Shown here piece after piece: positions 52,225 through 60,229 of a stretch of DNA of 64,000 bases (position 1 is the first letter of the stretch; every line of letters begins with the position of its first letter). The stretch is from Acetobacter orientalis (lineage in GTDB: Bacteria > Pseudomonadota > Alphaproteobacteria > Acetobacterales > Acetobacteraceae). Both the position numbers and the translations under genes were made by a program. Under the pieces are notes generated by a model. The model worked only from the letters and a program-made list of their open reading frames with translations, did no database searches and was not told where the DNA came from. Location: contig NZ_BAMX01000006.1 of NCBI RefSeq assembly GCF_000963965.1, positions 124,001-188,000 of the forward strand, read 5' to 3'.

Positions 52225-53504
52225 ACGCTGTGACCAAAGACACTAAAGCCACGTTGCAGCCTTTTCAGCCCCGGCTAGACGCCGTTAAGGGGCTGGAGCG
52301 CACGGCGGCTTTGGGCGCTTTACACCGGGTAGGTCTGCCAGACCGCCGGGTGGAAGAGTGGAAATATACGGGCCTGCGCTTTTTAGCCGAAACCCCGTTT
52401 GCAGGCCCTGTGCGTGCGTATGATGCAACATGGGCGCAGGCAGAGTTACAGCGCCTTGGCGTAACAGCAGGTGTTGGGGCTGCTCTTGCCCGTTTGGTGT
52501 TTGTAAATGGGTATTACGCACCAGACCTGTCTGTGTTGCCTGAAGGAGTGTCTGTTGCGTTTTTTAGCAAAACAGGCAGCTTTGGCCCGTTGGCTTGCCC
52601 AGACAGAGAAGCCCTAACAGCCCTGAACACAGCTTTGGCAGAAGATGGGGCGCAAATTAGCGTGCCAGCCGGAGTAGATGGTGGGCATGTGCTGCTGGTA
52701 TCGCTTGGGCAAGCTCAGGCGGGAGCGCCGATTTCTTTCCATCCACGGCACAGCGTGCATGTGGCTGAAGGCGGTAAGCTGCGCTTAACCTGCATACAGG
52801 GCGGGCAGGGGCGTTACCTGCATAACCCCGTGCTAGAAGTAAGTGTTGCTGCCCGCGCAGAGCTCAACCACCTAACCATTCAGTCTGAGAGTGATGAGGC
52901 CGCCAGTCTGGCTACTCTGTATGCCCAGATTGATGAGCGCGGTGCGTATAATAGCTTTGTGCTGGGTGTTGGGGCAGCTTTGGCCCGGCACGAAGTGCAT
53001 GCCCGTTTGAGTGCGGCCCATGCGCAGGTGCATGTAAATGGTGCCCAGCGCCTGCGTGCTAAACAGCATGGCGATATTTCAAGCGTTATTACCCATGCGG
53101 CCCCAGACTGCATTTCGCGCCAGACGGTGCGTAATGTGCTTGATGGGCAGTCGCGCGGGGTGTTTCAGGGTAAAGTTCTGGTTGAGCGCATTGCGCAAAA
53201 AACCGATGGCTACCAAATGAACCAAGCTCTGCTGCTATCTGAGCACGCAGAGATTGACGCCAAGCCAGAGCTGGAAATTTACGCTGATGACGTGAAATGC
53301 AGCCATGGCGCCACAGTTGGTGCGCTGGACGACGACCAGATGTTTTACCTACGCAGCCGTGGCGTGCCAGAAGCAGAAGCCCGGCAAATTCTGATCCATG
53401 CGTTTTTGGAAGAAGCACTGGATCTGATAGCCGACGAAACAGCCCACGCTCTGAGCGCACATATTATGGCCACACGTTACCCGCTCAGCGGGGAGGAGGC
53501 ATAA
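52221..53504 (+). CDS. sufD: Fe-S cluster assembly protein SufD
   Basis: SufD is the SufB paralogue in the SufBCD complex. The 427-residue protein has the N-terminal VEEWKYTGLRFL and the C-terminal DVKCSHGATVGALDDDQMFYLRSR with the conserved histidine needed for cluster formation at the SufB-SufD interface. It starts at GTG 52221 with CGGAGG upstream and overlaps the sufC stop by four bases. Confidence 0.95.
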   Translation: MNAVTKDTKATLQPFQPRLDAVKGLERTAALGALHRVGLPDRRVEEWKYTGLRFLAETPFAGPVRAYDATWAQAELQRLGVTAGVGAALARLVFVNGYYAPDLSVLPEGVSVAFFSKTGSFGPLACPDREALTALNTALAEDGAQISVPAGVDGGHVLLVSLGQAQAGAPISFHPRHSVHVAEGGKLRLTCIQGGQGRYLHNPVLEVSVAARAELNHLTIQSESDEAASLATLYAQIDERGAYNSFVLGVGAALARHEVHARLSAAHAQVHVNGAQRLRAKQHGDISSVITHAAPDCISRQTVRNVLDGQSRGVFQGKVLVERIAQKTDGYQMNQALLLSEHAEIDAKPELEIYADDVKCSHGATVGALDDDQMFYLRSRGVPEAEARQILIHAFLEEALDLIADETAHALSAHIMATRYPLSGEEA

Positions 53505-53506
53505 GC

Positions 53507-54760
53507 ATGTCTGTAGGGCACCATACCACGCAGCCGCAGCAGGCTTTAGAGAGTTCTGCCATTCGTGCGCAGTTTCCCATTTTAGGTGAAAAAGTGCACG
53601 ATAGGCCGCTGGTTTTTTTAGACAGCGCGGCCTCTGCTCAAAAACCTAATGCAGTTATTGATGCCATGGCCGATACCATGCGCACGCAATATGCCAATAT
53701 TCACCGTGGCCTGCATTGGATGAGCGAGCGCACAACCGAAGCGTATGAAGGTGTGCGCGACCTAGTTGCGGGTTTTCTTAACGCTCCCTCGCGCGAGGAA
53801 ATAGTTTTTACCCGTAACAGTACGGAAGCCATTAACTTGGTGGCGTATTCTTATGGTGCGCTGCTTAAGCCGGGCCAAGCCGTGGTGATCTCTGAAATGG
53901 AGCACCACGCCAACCTTGTGCCGTGGCAAATGCTGCGTGACAGAGCAGGTATAGAGCTGCGTATTGCCCCCATTACCGATGCGGGTGATCTGGATATGGA
54001 CGCCTTTAAGGCCTTGTTGTCTGATGGCAACGTGGCTTTGGTGGCCATAACCCATATGTCTAACGTGTTAGGTGGCGTTACACCGGCAAAACAGATTGCC
54101 GACCTGGCGCATGCTGCCGGGGCTTTGGTTTTGTTTGATGGCAGCCAGTTTGTGGTGCACCGCAAAACGGATGTGCAGGCTCTGGGCGCAGATTTCTACA
54201 CCTTTACGGGCCACAAGCTCTATGGCCCCACTGGCATTGGTGTGTTGTGGGCACGCAAAGAACTGCTAGAGGCCATGCCACCTTTTATGGGTGGCGGAGA
54301 CATGATCTCTACCGTTACATTCGAGCGCTCTACGTGGGCCAATGTGCCACACAAGTTTGAAGCAGGCACCCCCGCCATTATTGAAACAATTGGCTTGGGT
54401 GCTGCCATTTCTTGGGTGGAAAGCATTGGTATGGACGCCATTGCCGCACACGAGGCAGGACTGACAGCCTATGCGCTTAAGCGGTTGCAAGATGTGCCGG
54501 GCCTGTCTGTTGTGGGTAACCCACAGGACAGAGGGGGCGTGGTATCTTTTACCATGCAAGACGTGCACCCGCACGATCTTGCAACCTTGTTAGACCGCAA
54601 CGGTATTGCCATACGGGCAGGCCACCACTGTGCCGAACCCCTTATGCGCCGCCTTGGCCTAACCGCAACAGCGCGTGCCAGCTTTGGTATTTATACCCTT
54701 AAGCAAGAAATTGATGTGCTGGCTGACACACTGATACGCATAAGGGACTTCTTTGTGTGA
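53507..54760 (+). CDS. sufS: cysteine desulfurase SufS
   Basis: SufS is a pyridoxal-phosphate enzyme that takes sulfur from cysteine and loads it on SufU. The 417-residue protein is a group II desulfurase: cofactor lysine K237 in FTGHKLYGPTG and active cysteine C375 in RAGHHCAEPLM. GGGAGGAGG is eight bases before ATG 53507; the longer frame that overlaps sufD is rejected. The next gene starts in a GTGA overlap. Confidence 0.96.
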   Translation: MSVGHHTTQPQQALESSAIRAQFPILGEKVHDRPLVFLDSAASAQKPNAVIDAMADTMRTQYANIHRGLHWMSERTTEAYEGVRDLVAGFLNAPSREEIVFTRNSTEAINLVAYSYGALLKPGQAVVISEMEHHANLVPWQMLRDRAGIELRIAPITDAGDLDMDAFKALLSDGNVALVAITHMSNVLGGVTPAKQIADLAHAAGALVLFDGSQFVVHRKTDVQALGADFYTFTGHKLYGPTGIGVLWARKELLEAMPPFMGGGDMISTVTFERSTWANVPHKFEAGTPAIIETIGLGAAISWVESIGMDAIAAHEAGLTAYALKRLQDVPGLSVVGNPQDRGGVVSFTMQDVHPHDLATLLDRNGIAIRAGHHCAEPLMRRLGLTATARASFGIYTLKQEIDVLADTLIRIRDFFV

Positions 54761-55227
54761 GTGACGTAATAGAGGGGGCAGCACTCTATGACCGGCTTAT
54801 TGTGGAGCGCTCACGCACACCACATTTTGCTGGCCGGATAGAGCAGCCCGATAGGGTTGGCGAAGGTAAAAACCCCCTCTGTGGTGATAAAACACGGGTG
54901 GAACTTGCCCTGACCGATAACCATATTAGTCAGGTACGCCACCAGACCCGTGGCTGCGCTATTTGTCTGGCTGCAGCAGACCTGATGGCAGAACGTATTA
55001 CCGGCCTAAGCGTACCGCAGGCACGAGAGGTAGGGCAGCGTTTTTCAGCCATGTTGGTGCAAGAGACAACTACACCGCCCGGCCACATAAGTGGTGGGCA
55101 ACAAGAAACAGCCGCATTGGGGCAGCTAGAAGCATTTGCCCCTTTGCGTGCGCATCGGTCTCGGATCCGGTGTGCGGAACTGCCGTGGGTCGCTTTGAAG
55201 GAGGCGCTTGTTCATGTCGATATCTGA
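54757..55227 (+). CDS. sufU: SufU-type zinc-dependent sulfur acceptor
   Basis: The 156-residue protein has an IscU-like fold with the SufU features C42-x-D44, C67 and C139 (the fourth position in RIRCAELPW), and the longer loop between C67 and C139 that separates SufU from IscU. In Bacillus SufU, such residues bind zinc and accept sulfur from SufS. No sufE is in this operon, so SufU probably replaces it. It starts at GTG 54757, overlapping sufS. Confidence 0.9.
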   Translation: MSDVIEGAALYDRLIVERSRTPHFAGRIEQPDRVGEGKNPLCGDKTRVELALTDNHISQVRHQTRGCAICLAAADLMAERITGLSVPQAREVGQRFSAMLVQETTTPPGHISGGQQETAALGQLEAFAPLRAHRSRIRCAELPWVALKEALVHVDI

Positions 55228-55738
55228 AAAGGTGCACACTCCTGATACGGTGGAAGCGCAAACAACGCCTACACCACAGAGCGGTGAAACCGTACTGCAT
55301 GCTGACCAACCCCAGAGCAGCGCAGAGCAGGCCAAAGTAGAAAGCTGGACACCAGAGGATGACAGCGCATTACAGGCAACGCAGCCTGCTGGTGCTGGTG
55401 CTGGTGCTGGTGCTGGTGCTGGTGCTGGTGCTGGTGCGGTGGATGAAGACGCTGTAATTGCCGCCATTGCCACCGTGCATGACCCCGAAATACCCGTAAA
55501 CATTTACGAGTTGGGGCTTATTTACGCCATAGAACTCTTTGATGATGGCCGGGTTAAGGTGGAAATGACCCTGACGGCCCCGAACTGCCCCAGCGCGCAG
55601 GAACTGCCGTTGCAGGTCAAAGACGCAGTTGAAAAAGTGCCGGGTGTTGCCTCTGCATCGGTTGATGTGGTGTGGGACCCACCGTGGGATATGTCGCGCA
55701 TGAGCGATGAAGCCCGCCTTGCACTGAATATGTTTTAA
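55214..55738 (+). CDS. sufT: SUF system MIP18/DUF59 protein (SufT-like)
   Basis: The 174-residue protein has a C-terminal DUF59/MIP18 domain (IATVHDPEIPVNIYELGLIY, MTLTAPNCPSAQELP, VVWDPPWDMSRMSDEARL), a family that helps mature Fe-S proteins. The first 57 residues are threonine, glutamine and glutamate-rich and probably disordered. Residues 59-74 are eight Ala-Gly pairs encoded by a perfect hexanucleotide repeat. ATG 55214 has AAGGAGG nine bases upstream and overlaps sufU by 14 bases. Confidence 0.9.
   Translation: MSISEKVHTPDTVEAQTTPTPQSGETVLHADQPQSSAEQAKVESWTPEDDSALQATQPAGAGAGAGAGAGAGAGAVDEDAVIAAIATVHDPEIPVNIYELGLIYAIELFDDGRVKVEMTLTAPNCPSAQELPLQVKDAVEKVPGVASASVDVVWDPPWDMSRMSDEARLALNMF
55388..55435 (+). 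repeat. (GCTGGT)8 microsatellite in sufT
   Basis: Eight perfect tandem copies of GCTGGT encode an (Ala-Gly)8 linker. The unit is six bases, so copy-number changes keep the reading frame and would only alter linker length between the disordered N-terminal segment and the DUF59 domain. Confidence 0.97.
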
Positions 55739-55755
55739 CAGGAAAGGACGGAACC

Positions 55756-56127
55756 ATGTCTCAGGCAACTGTTGCGTCATCACCTGCCAAAAGGGAATTG
55801 CCGCCGCTCATGCGTTTGTCAGACGCAGCGGCTAGGCAGCTTGAGCATCTTTATAAAACGGCACATGCAGGCCAAACCCTGCGTATTTCTGTCACCACAA
55901 AAGGGTGCTCGGGCAAAGCATACGACATGCAATTTGTTGATGCGCCGGAACCCGGTGATGATGTGGTGAAAGATAAAGGCCTTACCCTGCTGGTTGACCA
56001 CAAGGCTGTGCTGTTTCTGATTGGTTCAGAAATGGACTTTCAGCAAACAGACCTTGAGGAAGGGTTTGTGTTTAGCAACCCAAACGAGAAGGGCCGCTGC
56101 GGATGCGGCGAGAGCTTCCATGTGTAA
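55756..56127 (+). CDS. sufA: A-type Fe-S carrier SufA (HesB/IscA family)
   Basis: SufA takes clusters from SufBCD to target proteins. The 123-residue protein has the three family cysteines: C51 (TTKGCSGKAYDM) and C115, C117 (RCGCGESF). AAAGGACGG precedes ATG 55756. It closes the SUF operon. Its last 56 bases are overlapped on the opposite strand by the RNA methyltransferase gene, and there is no visible terminator. Confidence 0.95.
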   Translation: MSQATVASSPAKRELPPLMRLSDAAARQLEHLYKTAHAGQTLRISVTTKGCSGKAYDMQFVDAPEPGDDVVKDKGLTLLVDHKAVLFLIGSEMDFQQTDLEEGFVFSNPNEKGRCGCGESFHV

Positions 56128-57406
56128 AGCCGCATACGGCTTCTACTTCGGCTGACCACAAAAACTGGTCAACAACCTGCACGCTGGTTAGGCTGTAGCC
56201 TGCGGCGTGCAGCACGGCGGCATCTGCCACCAATGCGGCCGGGTTACAGCTTACATAAATAACGTGCTTGGGTTTACCGTTGGCAAGCTGCTTCATTTGC
56301 AGTTTGGCGCCGGCATGTGGGGGGTCTAGTACCACCACTGCCGCGTCGCTTAGGTCTTTACCCATTATGGGTTGGCGGTTTAGGTCGCGGCAGAACACCT
56401 CAAGCCGCATACCGCCAGAAGCCGCTTTTAGGGTGGCGGCTGCGGGTGGGTAACCCTCATAAGCCAAAACGCGCTGGCGTGTTGCTAATGGAAAGCTGAG
56501 CGTGCCACAGCCTGCATACAGCTCCATAATAACATCACGCTTGGCCATTTTGGCGGGTAGGGCAGCTAAAACGGCTTGCTGTATCCATGCCTCGCTCTGC
56601 TGGGTGGCTTGTAAAAAAGCACCAGCCGGAGGGGCAACAGAAACCTCACCAAATTTATGGAAAACAGAGCCGCGCTGCGCCACGGTCTCGTAGGCCTCAG
56701 ACCCGCGTTGGTACCAGTTAATACGCGGTGCCATGAGTGTACTGGCTAAAGCTGCTAGCCGCGTGCGGTCGGCACTGGTGAGGGCACCATCGGTTGAAAA
56801 CAAAATATCCAAACCCGAATCGAGCAGGTTTATTTTGATTTCACCAGCTTGGCGGAGCCCTTCAAGGCTACGGAGTGCTTGGCGGAGCACTGGCAGGGCC
56901 TCAAGAATTTTGGGGTGCATAATAGTGCAGGTGGTCAGGTCAACCACATCTCCACTATTGCGGGCATGCAGGCCAATAATCAGCTCTTTGCCGTTGCGCC
57001 TAATTGCCAGATCAACACGGCGGCGCGAATGGGGAGGCACCTGATGCTGCTGGATAGCAGGTAGTTGCGTAAAACCGGCCTTGGTTAGAGCATGCTGCAC
57101 GCGCTCTGTTTTCCAGCGCAGCAAGGCCGAGGGAGCCATATACTGTAAAGTGCAGCCGCCACACCGTTCAAACAACGGGCAAGGGGGTGTGACACGCTCA
57201 TCAGAGGGCGTAGTAACGGCCTCTACGCGCCATTTTTTTGCGTCTGTGCTGGCAATGCGCAGCGTTTCGCCGGGTAGGGTGCCAGGCAGGTGCACAACGG
57301 TGCCATCTGCCAGTTTTGCACAGCCATCGCCTTGGGCAGCAAGATAAGCAACAGTAACGACCTGCTCTTGGGGAGCAGGCCGTGTATTATTTTCAGGTTT
57401 TGTCAC
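56072..57406 (-). CDS. 23S rRNA (uracil-5-)-methyltransferase, RlmD/RumA family
   Basis: The 444-residue protein has an N-terminal TRAM-like domain, iron-sulfur ligands C76, C82 and C85 (PCPLFERCGGC) with a fourth cysteine near 158, a SAM domain (MELYAGCGTLSFPL), and the catalytic VSCNPA motif. It probably makes m5U in 23S rRNA; the exact position is not shown. It starts at GTG 57406, two bases after the helicase stop, so the two are co-transcribed. Its last 18 codons are antisense to sufA and look non-conserved. Confidence 0.9.
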   Translation of the reverse strand: MTKPENNTRPAPQEQVVTVAYLAAQGDGCAKLADGTVVHLPGTLPGETLRIASTDAKKWRVEAVTTPSDERVTPPCPLFERCGGCTLQYMAPSALLRWKTERVQHALTKAGFTQLPAIQQHQVPPHSRRRVDLAIRRNGKELIIGLHARNSGDVVDLTTCTIMHPKILEALPVLRQALRSLEGLRQAGEIKINLLDSGLDILFSTDGALTSADRTRLAALASTLMAPRINWYQRGSEAYETVAQRGSVFHKFGEVSVAPPAGAFLQATQQSEAWIQQAVLAALPAKMAKRDVIMELYAGCGTLSFPLATRQRVLAYEGYPPAAATLKAASGGMRLEVFCRDLNRQPIMGKDLSDAAVVVLDPPHAGAKLQMKQLANGKPKHVIYVSCNPAALVADAAVLHAAGYSLTSVQVVDQFLWSAEVEAVCGFTHGSSRRIRSGPSRLGC

Positions 57407-57408
57407 TA

Positions 57409-59427
57409 TCAGGCGTGCTTTATCGAGCCATCGTCTGAGACAGACATATCAGCCGTAGGGGTAGGGAGGTCAGCCAATATGGTTGTGCGGCGCGGTAGTT
57501 GCATAAAAGCGGGTATATCGCGCCCAAAGCCAAGCACATCTCCCGCAGGCATGGGCGGGGCTTCATCACGCATACGCTCACGGTAGGGCTTTTGCTGCGT
57601 GGCGTTGCTGTTACGCTGCGGTGCTGGGCGGCGGGTATTCTGGCGCTCTTCTGCCACAGGGGCTGGTGCAGCATCTTGTGCTGGGGCCTCTTTGGCGGGT
57701 GTACGCTCTTTGTGCTGTGCATCGCGGCGGGGGCGTTCTGGGCGGCCACGCTGGTTGGTGTTGTTACGTGGTGGGCGTTTTTCGTCCGTCCAGTCTAGCT
57801 GTTCCAACCCGTCTAGTTCTAAGCGCGGAATTGGCTTGCCGGTCAGGGTTTCAATGGCTTCAGCCAAGGCTTTATCGTAGGGCGTTGCCAAACTGTATGC
57901 GTGGCCCTTACGCCCTGCACGGCCTGTACGGCCAATGCGGTGCACATAGTCTTCTGCATGGAAAGGCAGGTCGAAGTTAAAAACGTGCGACAGGCCGCCA
58001 ATATCAATACCGCGTGCGGCAACGTCAGAGCAGACTAGTACCTTTAACGCGCCATTTTTAAATTTTTCTAGCGTGGCAAAGCGGGCAGACTGCGGCAGGT
58101 CACCATGTAATGCGCCCACGGCAAAACCGTGTTTGGTGAGCGAGCGCGTCAACACGTCTACATCGCGCTTGCGGTTACAGAACACAATGGCATTTTGCAG
58201 CGATGGGTCGCGTAGCAGGCGGCGCAGAGTGTCGCGCTTGTTGTATTCATCAACCACCACAAGGCCGGTCTCAATGGTCGTCGCAACGGACGATTCGCGG
58301 TTGACCGTTATTTCCTTGGGGGCATGCAAAAAGGCATCTGCCAGTTTACGAATGGCCGGGGCCATTGTGGCAGAGAAAAACAGGGTTTGCCGGTTAAGTG
58401 GCAGCAGGCTGACAATTTTTTCGATATCGGGAATAAACCCCATATCCAGCATACGGTCTGCTTCATCAATAACCAGAATACGGGTTTGGGTTAAGAGCAG
58501 CCCACCCCGCTCAAACAGGTCTAGCAGGCGGCCGGGGGTGGCAATAAGCACATCAACCCCACGGTTTAGCACCTCTTTTTGGTCTGCCATGCTCTCACCG
58601 CCAATCAGCAGGGCATGGGTTAGCTTAAGGTGCTTGCCGTAATTAACAAAGTTTTCTGCAACCTGTAGAGCCAGTTCACGGGTTGGTTCCAGAATAAGGG
58701 AGCGGGGCATGCGTGCTCTGGCCCGCGAGTCGGAAAGAATTTCCAGCATAGGCAGCGTGAAAGACGCGGTTTTACCTGTGCCTGTCTGGGCTACACCAAG
58801 CACGTCTTTGGCCATTAAAATAGCCGGAATAGCTTGTGCCTGAATGGGGGTGGGGTGGGTGTAGCCCATTTCCGCAATGGCACGCAGAATCGGTTCTGAC
58901 AGCTCAAGACTTTTAAAGGTCGGCTTATCAGTTTCAGGTATTTTGGGGGCTGGAGCGGCTTCCACTTCCTCTGGTGCTACAGCAGCAGGGGCTTCCTGTG
59001 GGGCCTCAGCAATAACCACGGTTTCTTCCGGGGTCTCTGGCACGGCTGCCTCTGCTGGAGCAGGGGCTGCTTTTTTACGTGTGGTTGTTTTACGCACAGG
59101 TGTTTTGCGTGCGCGGGGCGCTGCTTTGGCAGTTTTGGGGGCTGCTTCTGGTGCTGCCTCTTCTGCCGCAACTTCGGCCTCGGCAATGGCGTCTACCGGC
59201 GCAACGGTTTCTGCTTTTTTTGCAGCAGCCGTTTTGCTTTTGGCAGGGGCGCGCCGGGTACGTGTCGTTTTTTTGACAGGTTTAGCCTTTACGGACTCGT
59301 CTTGTAGCCCCTCGGCTTCAACAACATCGGGTACGGCTTCCACCTGCGTGTCAGAGGATGCCACGGTCGTTTTTGTACGACTGCGAGCTGTTGTTTTGCG
59401 GGGGCGTGCGGGCGTTTTGGCTGTCAA
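57409..59427 (-). CDS. DEAD-box RNA helicase, RhlE-like, with long N-terminal tail
   Basis: The core (residues about 175-560) has the Q motif, AQTGTGKTASF, PTRELA, DEAD (VIDEADRMLDMG), SAT and HRIGRTGRAGR. A 170-residue N-terminal tail rich in Lys, Ala, Thr and Glu and an arginine-rich C terminus are likely disordered and RNA-binding. The only start is TTG 59427, because a stop lies in frame seven codons upstream. It precedes the RNA methyltransferase gene, which suggests a common role in ribosome assembly. Confidence 0.9.
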   Translation of the reverse strand: MTAKTPARPRKTTARSRTKTTVASSDTQVEAVPDVVEAEGLQDESVKAKPVKKTTRTRRAPAKSKTAAAKKAETVAPVDAIAEAEVAAEEAAPEAAPKTAKAAPRARKTPVRKTTTRKKAAPAPAEAAVPETPEETVVIAEAPQEAPAAVAPEEVEAAPAPKIPETDKPTFKSLELSEPILRAIAEMGYTHPTPIQAQAIPAILMAKDVLGVAQTGTGKTASFTLPMLEILSDSRARARMPRSLILEPTRELALQVAENFVNYGKHLKLTHALLIGGESMADQKEVLNRGVDVLIATPGRLLDLFERGGLLLTQTRILVIDEADRMLDMGFIPDIEKIVSLLPLNRQTLFFSATMAPAIRKLADAFLHAPKEITVNRESSVATTIETGLVVVDEYNKRDTLRRLLRDPSLQNAIVFCNRKRDVDVLTRSLTKHGFAVGALHGDLPQSARFATLEKFKNGALKVLVCSDVAARGIDIGGLSHVFNFDLPFHAEDYVHRIGRTGRAGRKGHAYSLATPYDKALAEAIETLTGKPIPRLELDGLEQLDWTDEKRPPRNNTNQRGRPERPRRDAQHKERTPAKEAPAQDAAPAPVAEERQNTRRPAPQRNSNATQQKPYRERMRDEAPPMPAGDVLGFGRDIPAFMQLPRRTTILADLPTPTADMSVSDDGSIKHA

Positions 59428-59596
59428 TATGCTCTCGGGAGTACATCAGTCATTATGAAGCATGAACCGACTGGCCCTGCTTTAGCCCCGCGCCAGAAAA
59501 CTGGCGCAAGGTCATAAACTGAAGCCGGTCAGGCGAATGCTCCGATAAAGGGAATTCCCGGCAGAATCAAGTTTTCGCGCACAGCATTATGCTGTT
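59428..59596. other. short intergenic region
   Basis: No gene is seen in 169 bases between the helicase start and the CopD-like stop. It should hold the helicase promoter; I could not pick clear -35 and -10 elements. Confidence 0.3.
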
Positions 59597-60052
59597 TTAC
59601 GCAAAAGGGTGCCCCATAGACGCAGCCAGAATGGTCAGAACGCCTAATGCTACAATAACCAGAACCTGCTTGCGAATGGAGTCGAAAGTGGCCGGTTGGG
59701 GGCGGATCGCACGCCGCACTTTCTGATAAGGCCCCATCATAACCCGTACAAATAAAAGCGCCATAATAAGGCCTAAGCCTTGCATGACGTTGGTTGTCCA
59801 TGGTGCTGCGGCAAACCCGCCTTCATGAATAATCATGAGCCAGCCAGTAATCAGGGCTGTAGGCACAACATGGGTGAGCATTTTGAAAAAGCGGTTGAGT
59901 GTCTGCAAATGCACAGAGTTGCGTTGCGTTGTGTCCAGCAGGTTTAGGCTGGGGCGCAAAATAATGGCTGCGTAAGCACCACCGCCTATCCAGACAACAA
60001 TGCAGATCAGGTGAAGCGCCAGAACAAGGCTCCACAAAATAGAATGAGACAT
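59597..60052 (-). CDS. CopD-like integral membrane protein
   Basis: The 151-residue protein has four helices: LHLICIVVWIGGGAYAAII, a second with VVPTALITGWLMI, then MQGLGLIMALLFVRVMM and VLVIVALGVLTILAASM. The LHLICIVVWIGGG start resembles the CopD/DUF2269-type family, members of which bind copper or heme. H19 and other histidines are candidate ligands, but the function is not known. ATG 60052 has CGGAG six bases upstream. It is divergent from the NAD(P)HX repair gene. Confidence 0.75.
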   Translation of the reverse strand: MSHSILWSLVLALHLICIVVWIGGGAYAAIILRPSLNLLDTTQRNSVHLQTLNRFFKMLTHVVPTALITGWLMIIHEGGFAAAPWTTNVMQGLGLIMALLFVRVMMGPYQKVRRAIRPQPATFDSIRKQVLVIVALGVLTILAASMGHPFA

Positions 60053-60229
60053 GCAGACTCCGCTTTAACGAAAAAACCAAAACTGGTTTTGAGGGCTTTT
60101 TAAAGTACCGCACCACGGGGGCTGCAAGGGCAGGTGTGGCGCAGGGTCATGCTGCTTGATTGCCAAGCTGTGCTCTGGGGTGCAAGCCCTGAGTGTGTGC
60201 CTGTGTTTTACACATAAAAGAGGTGAGCC

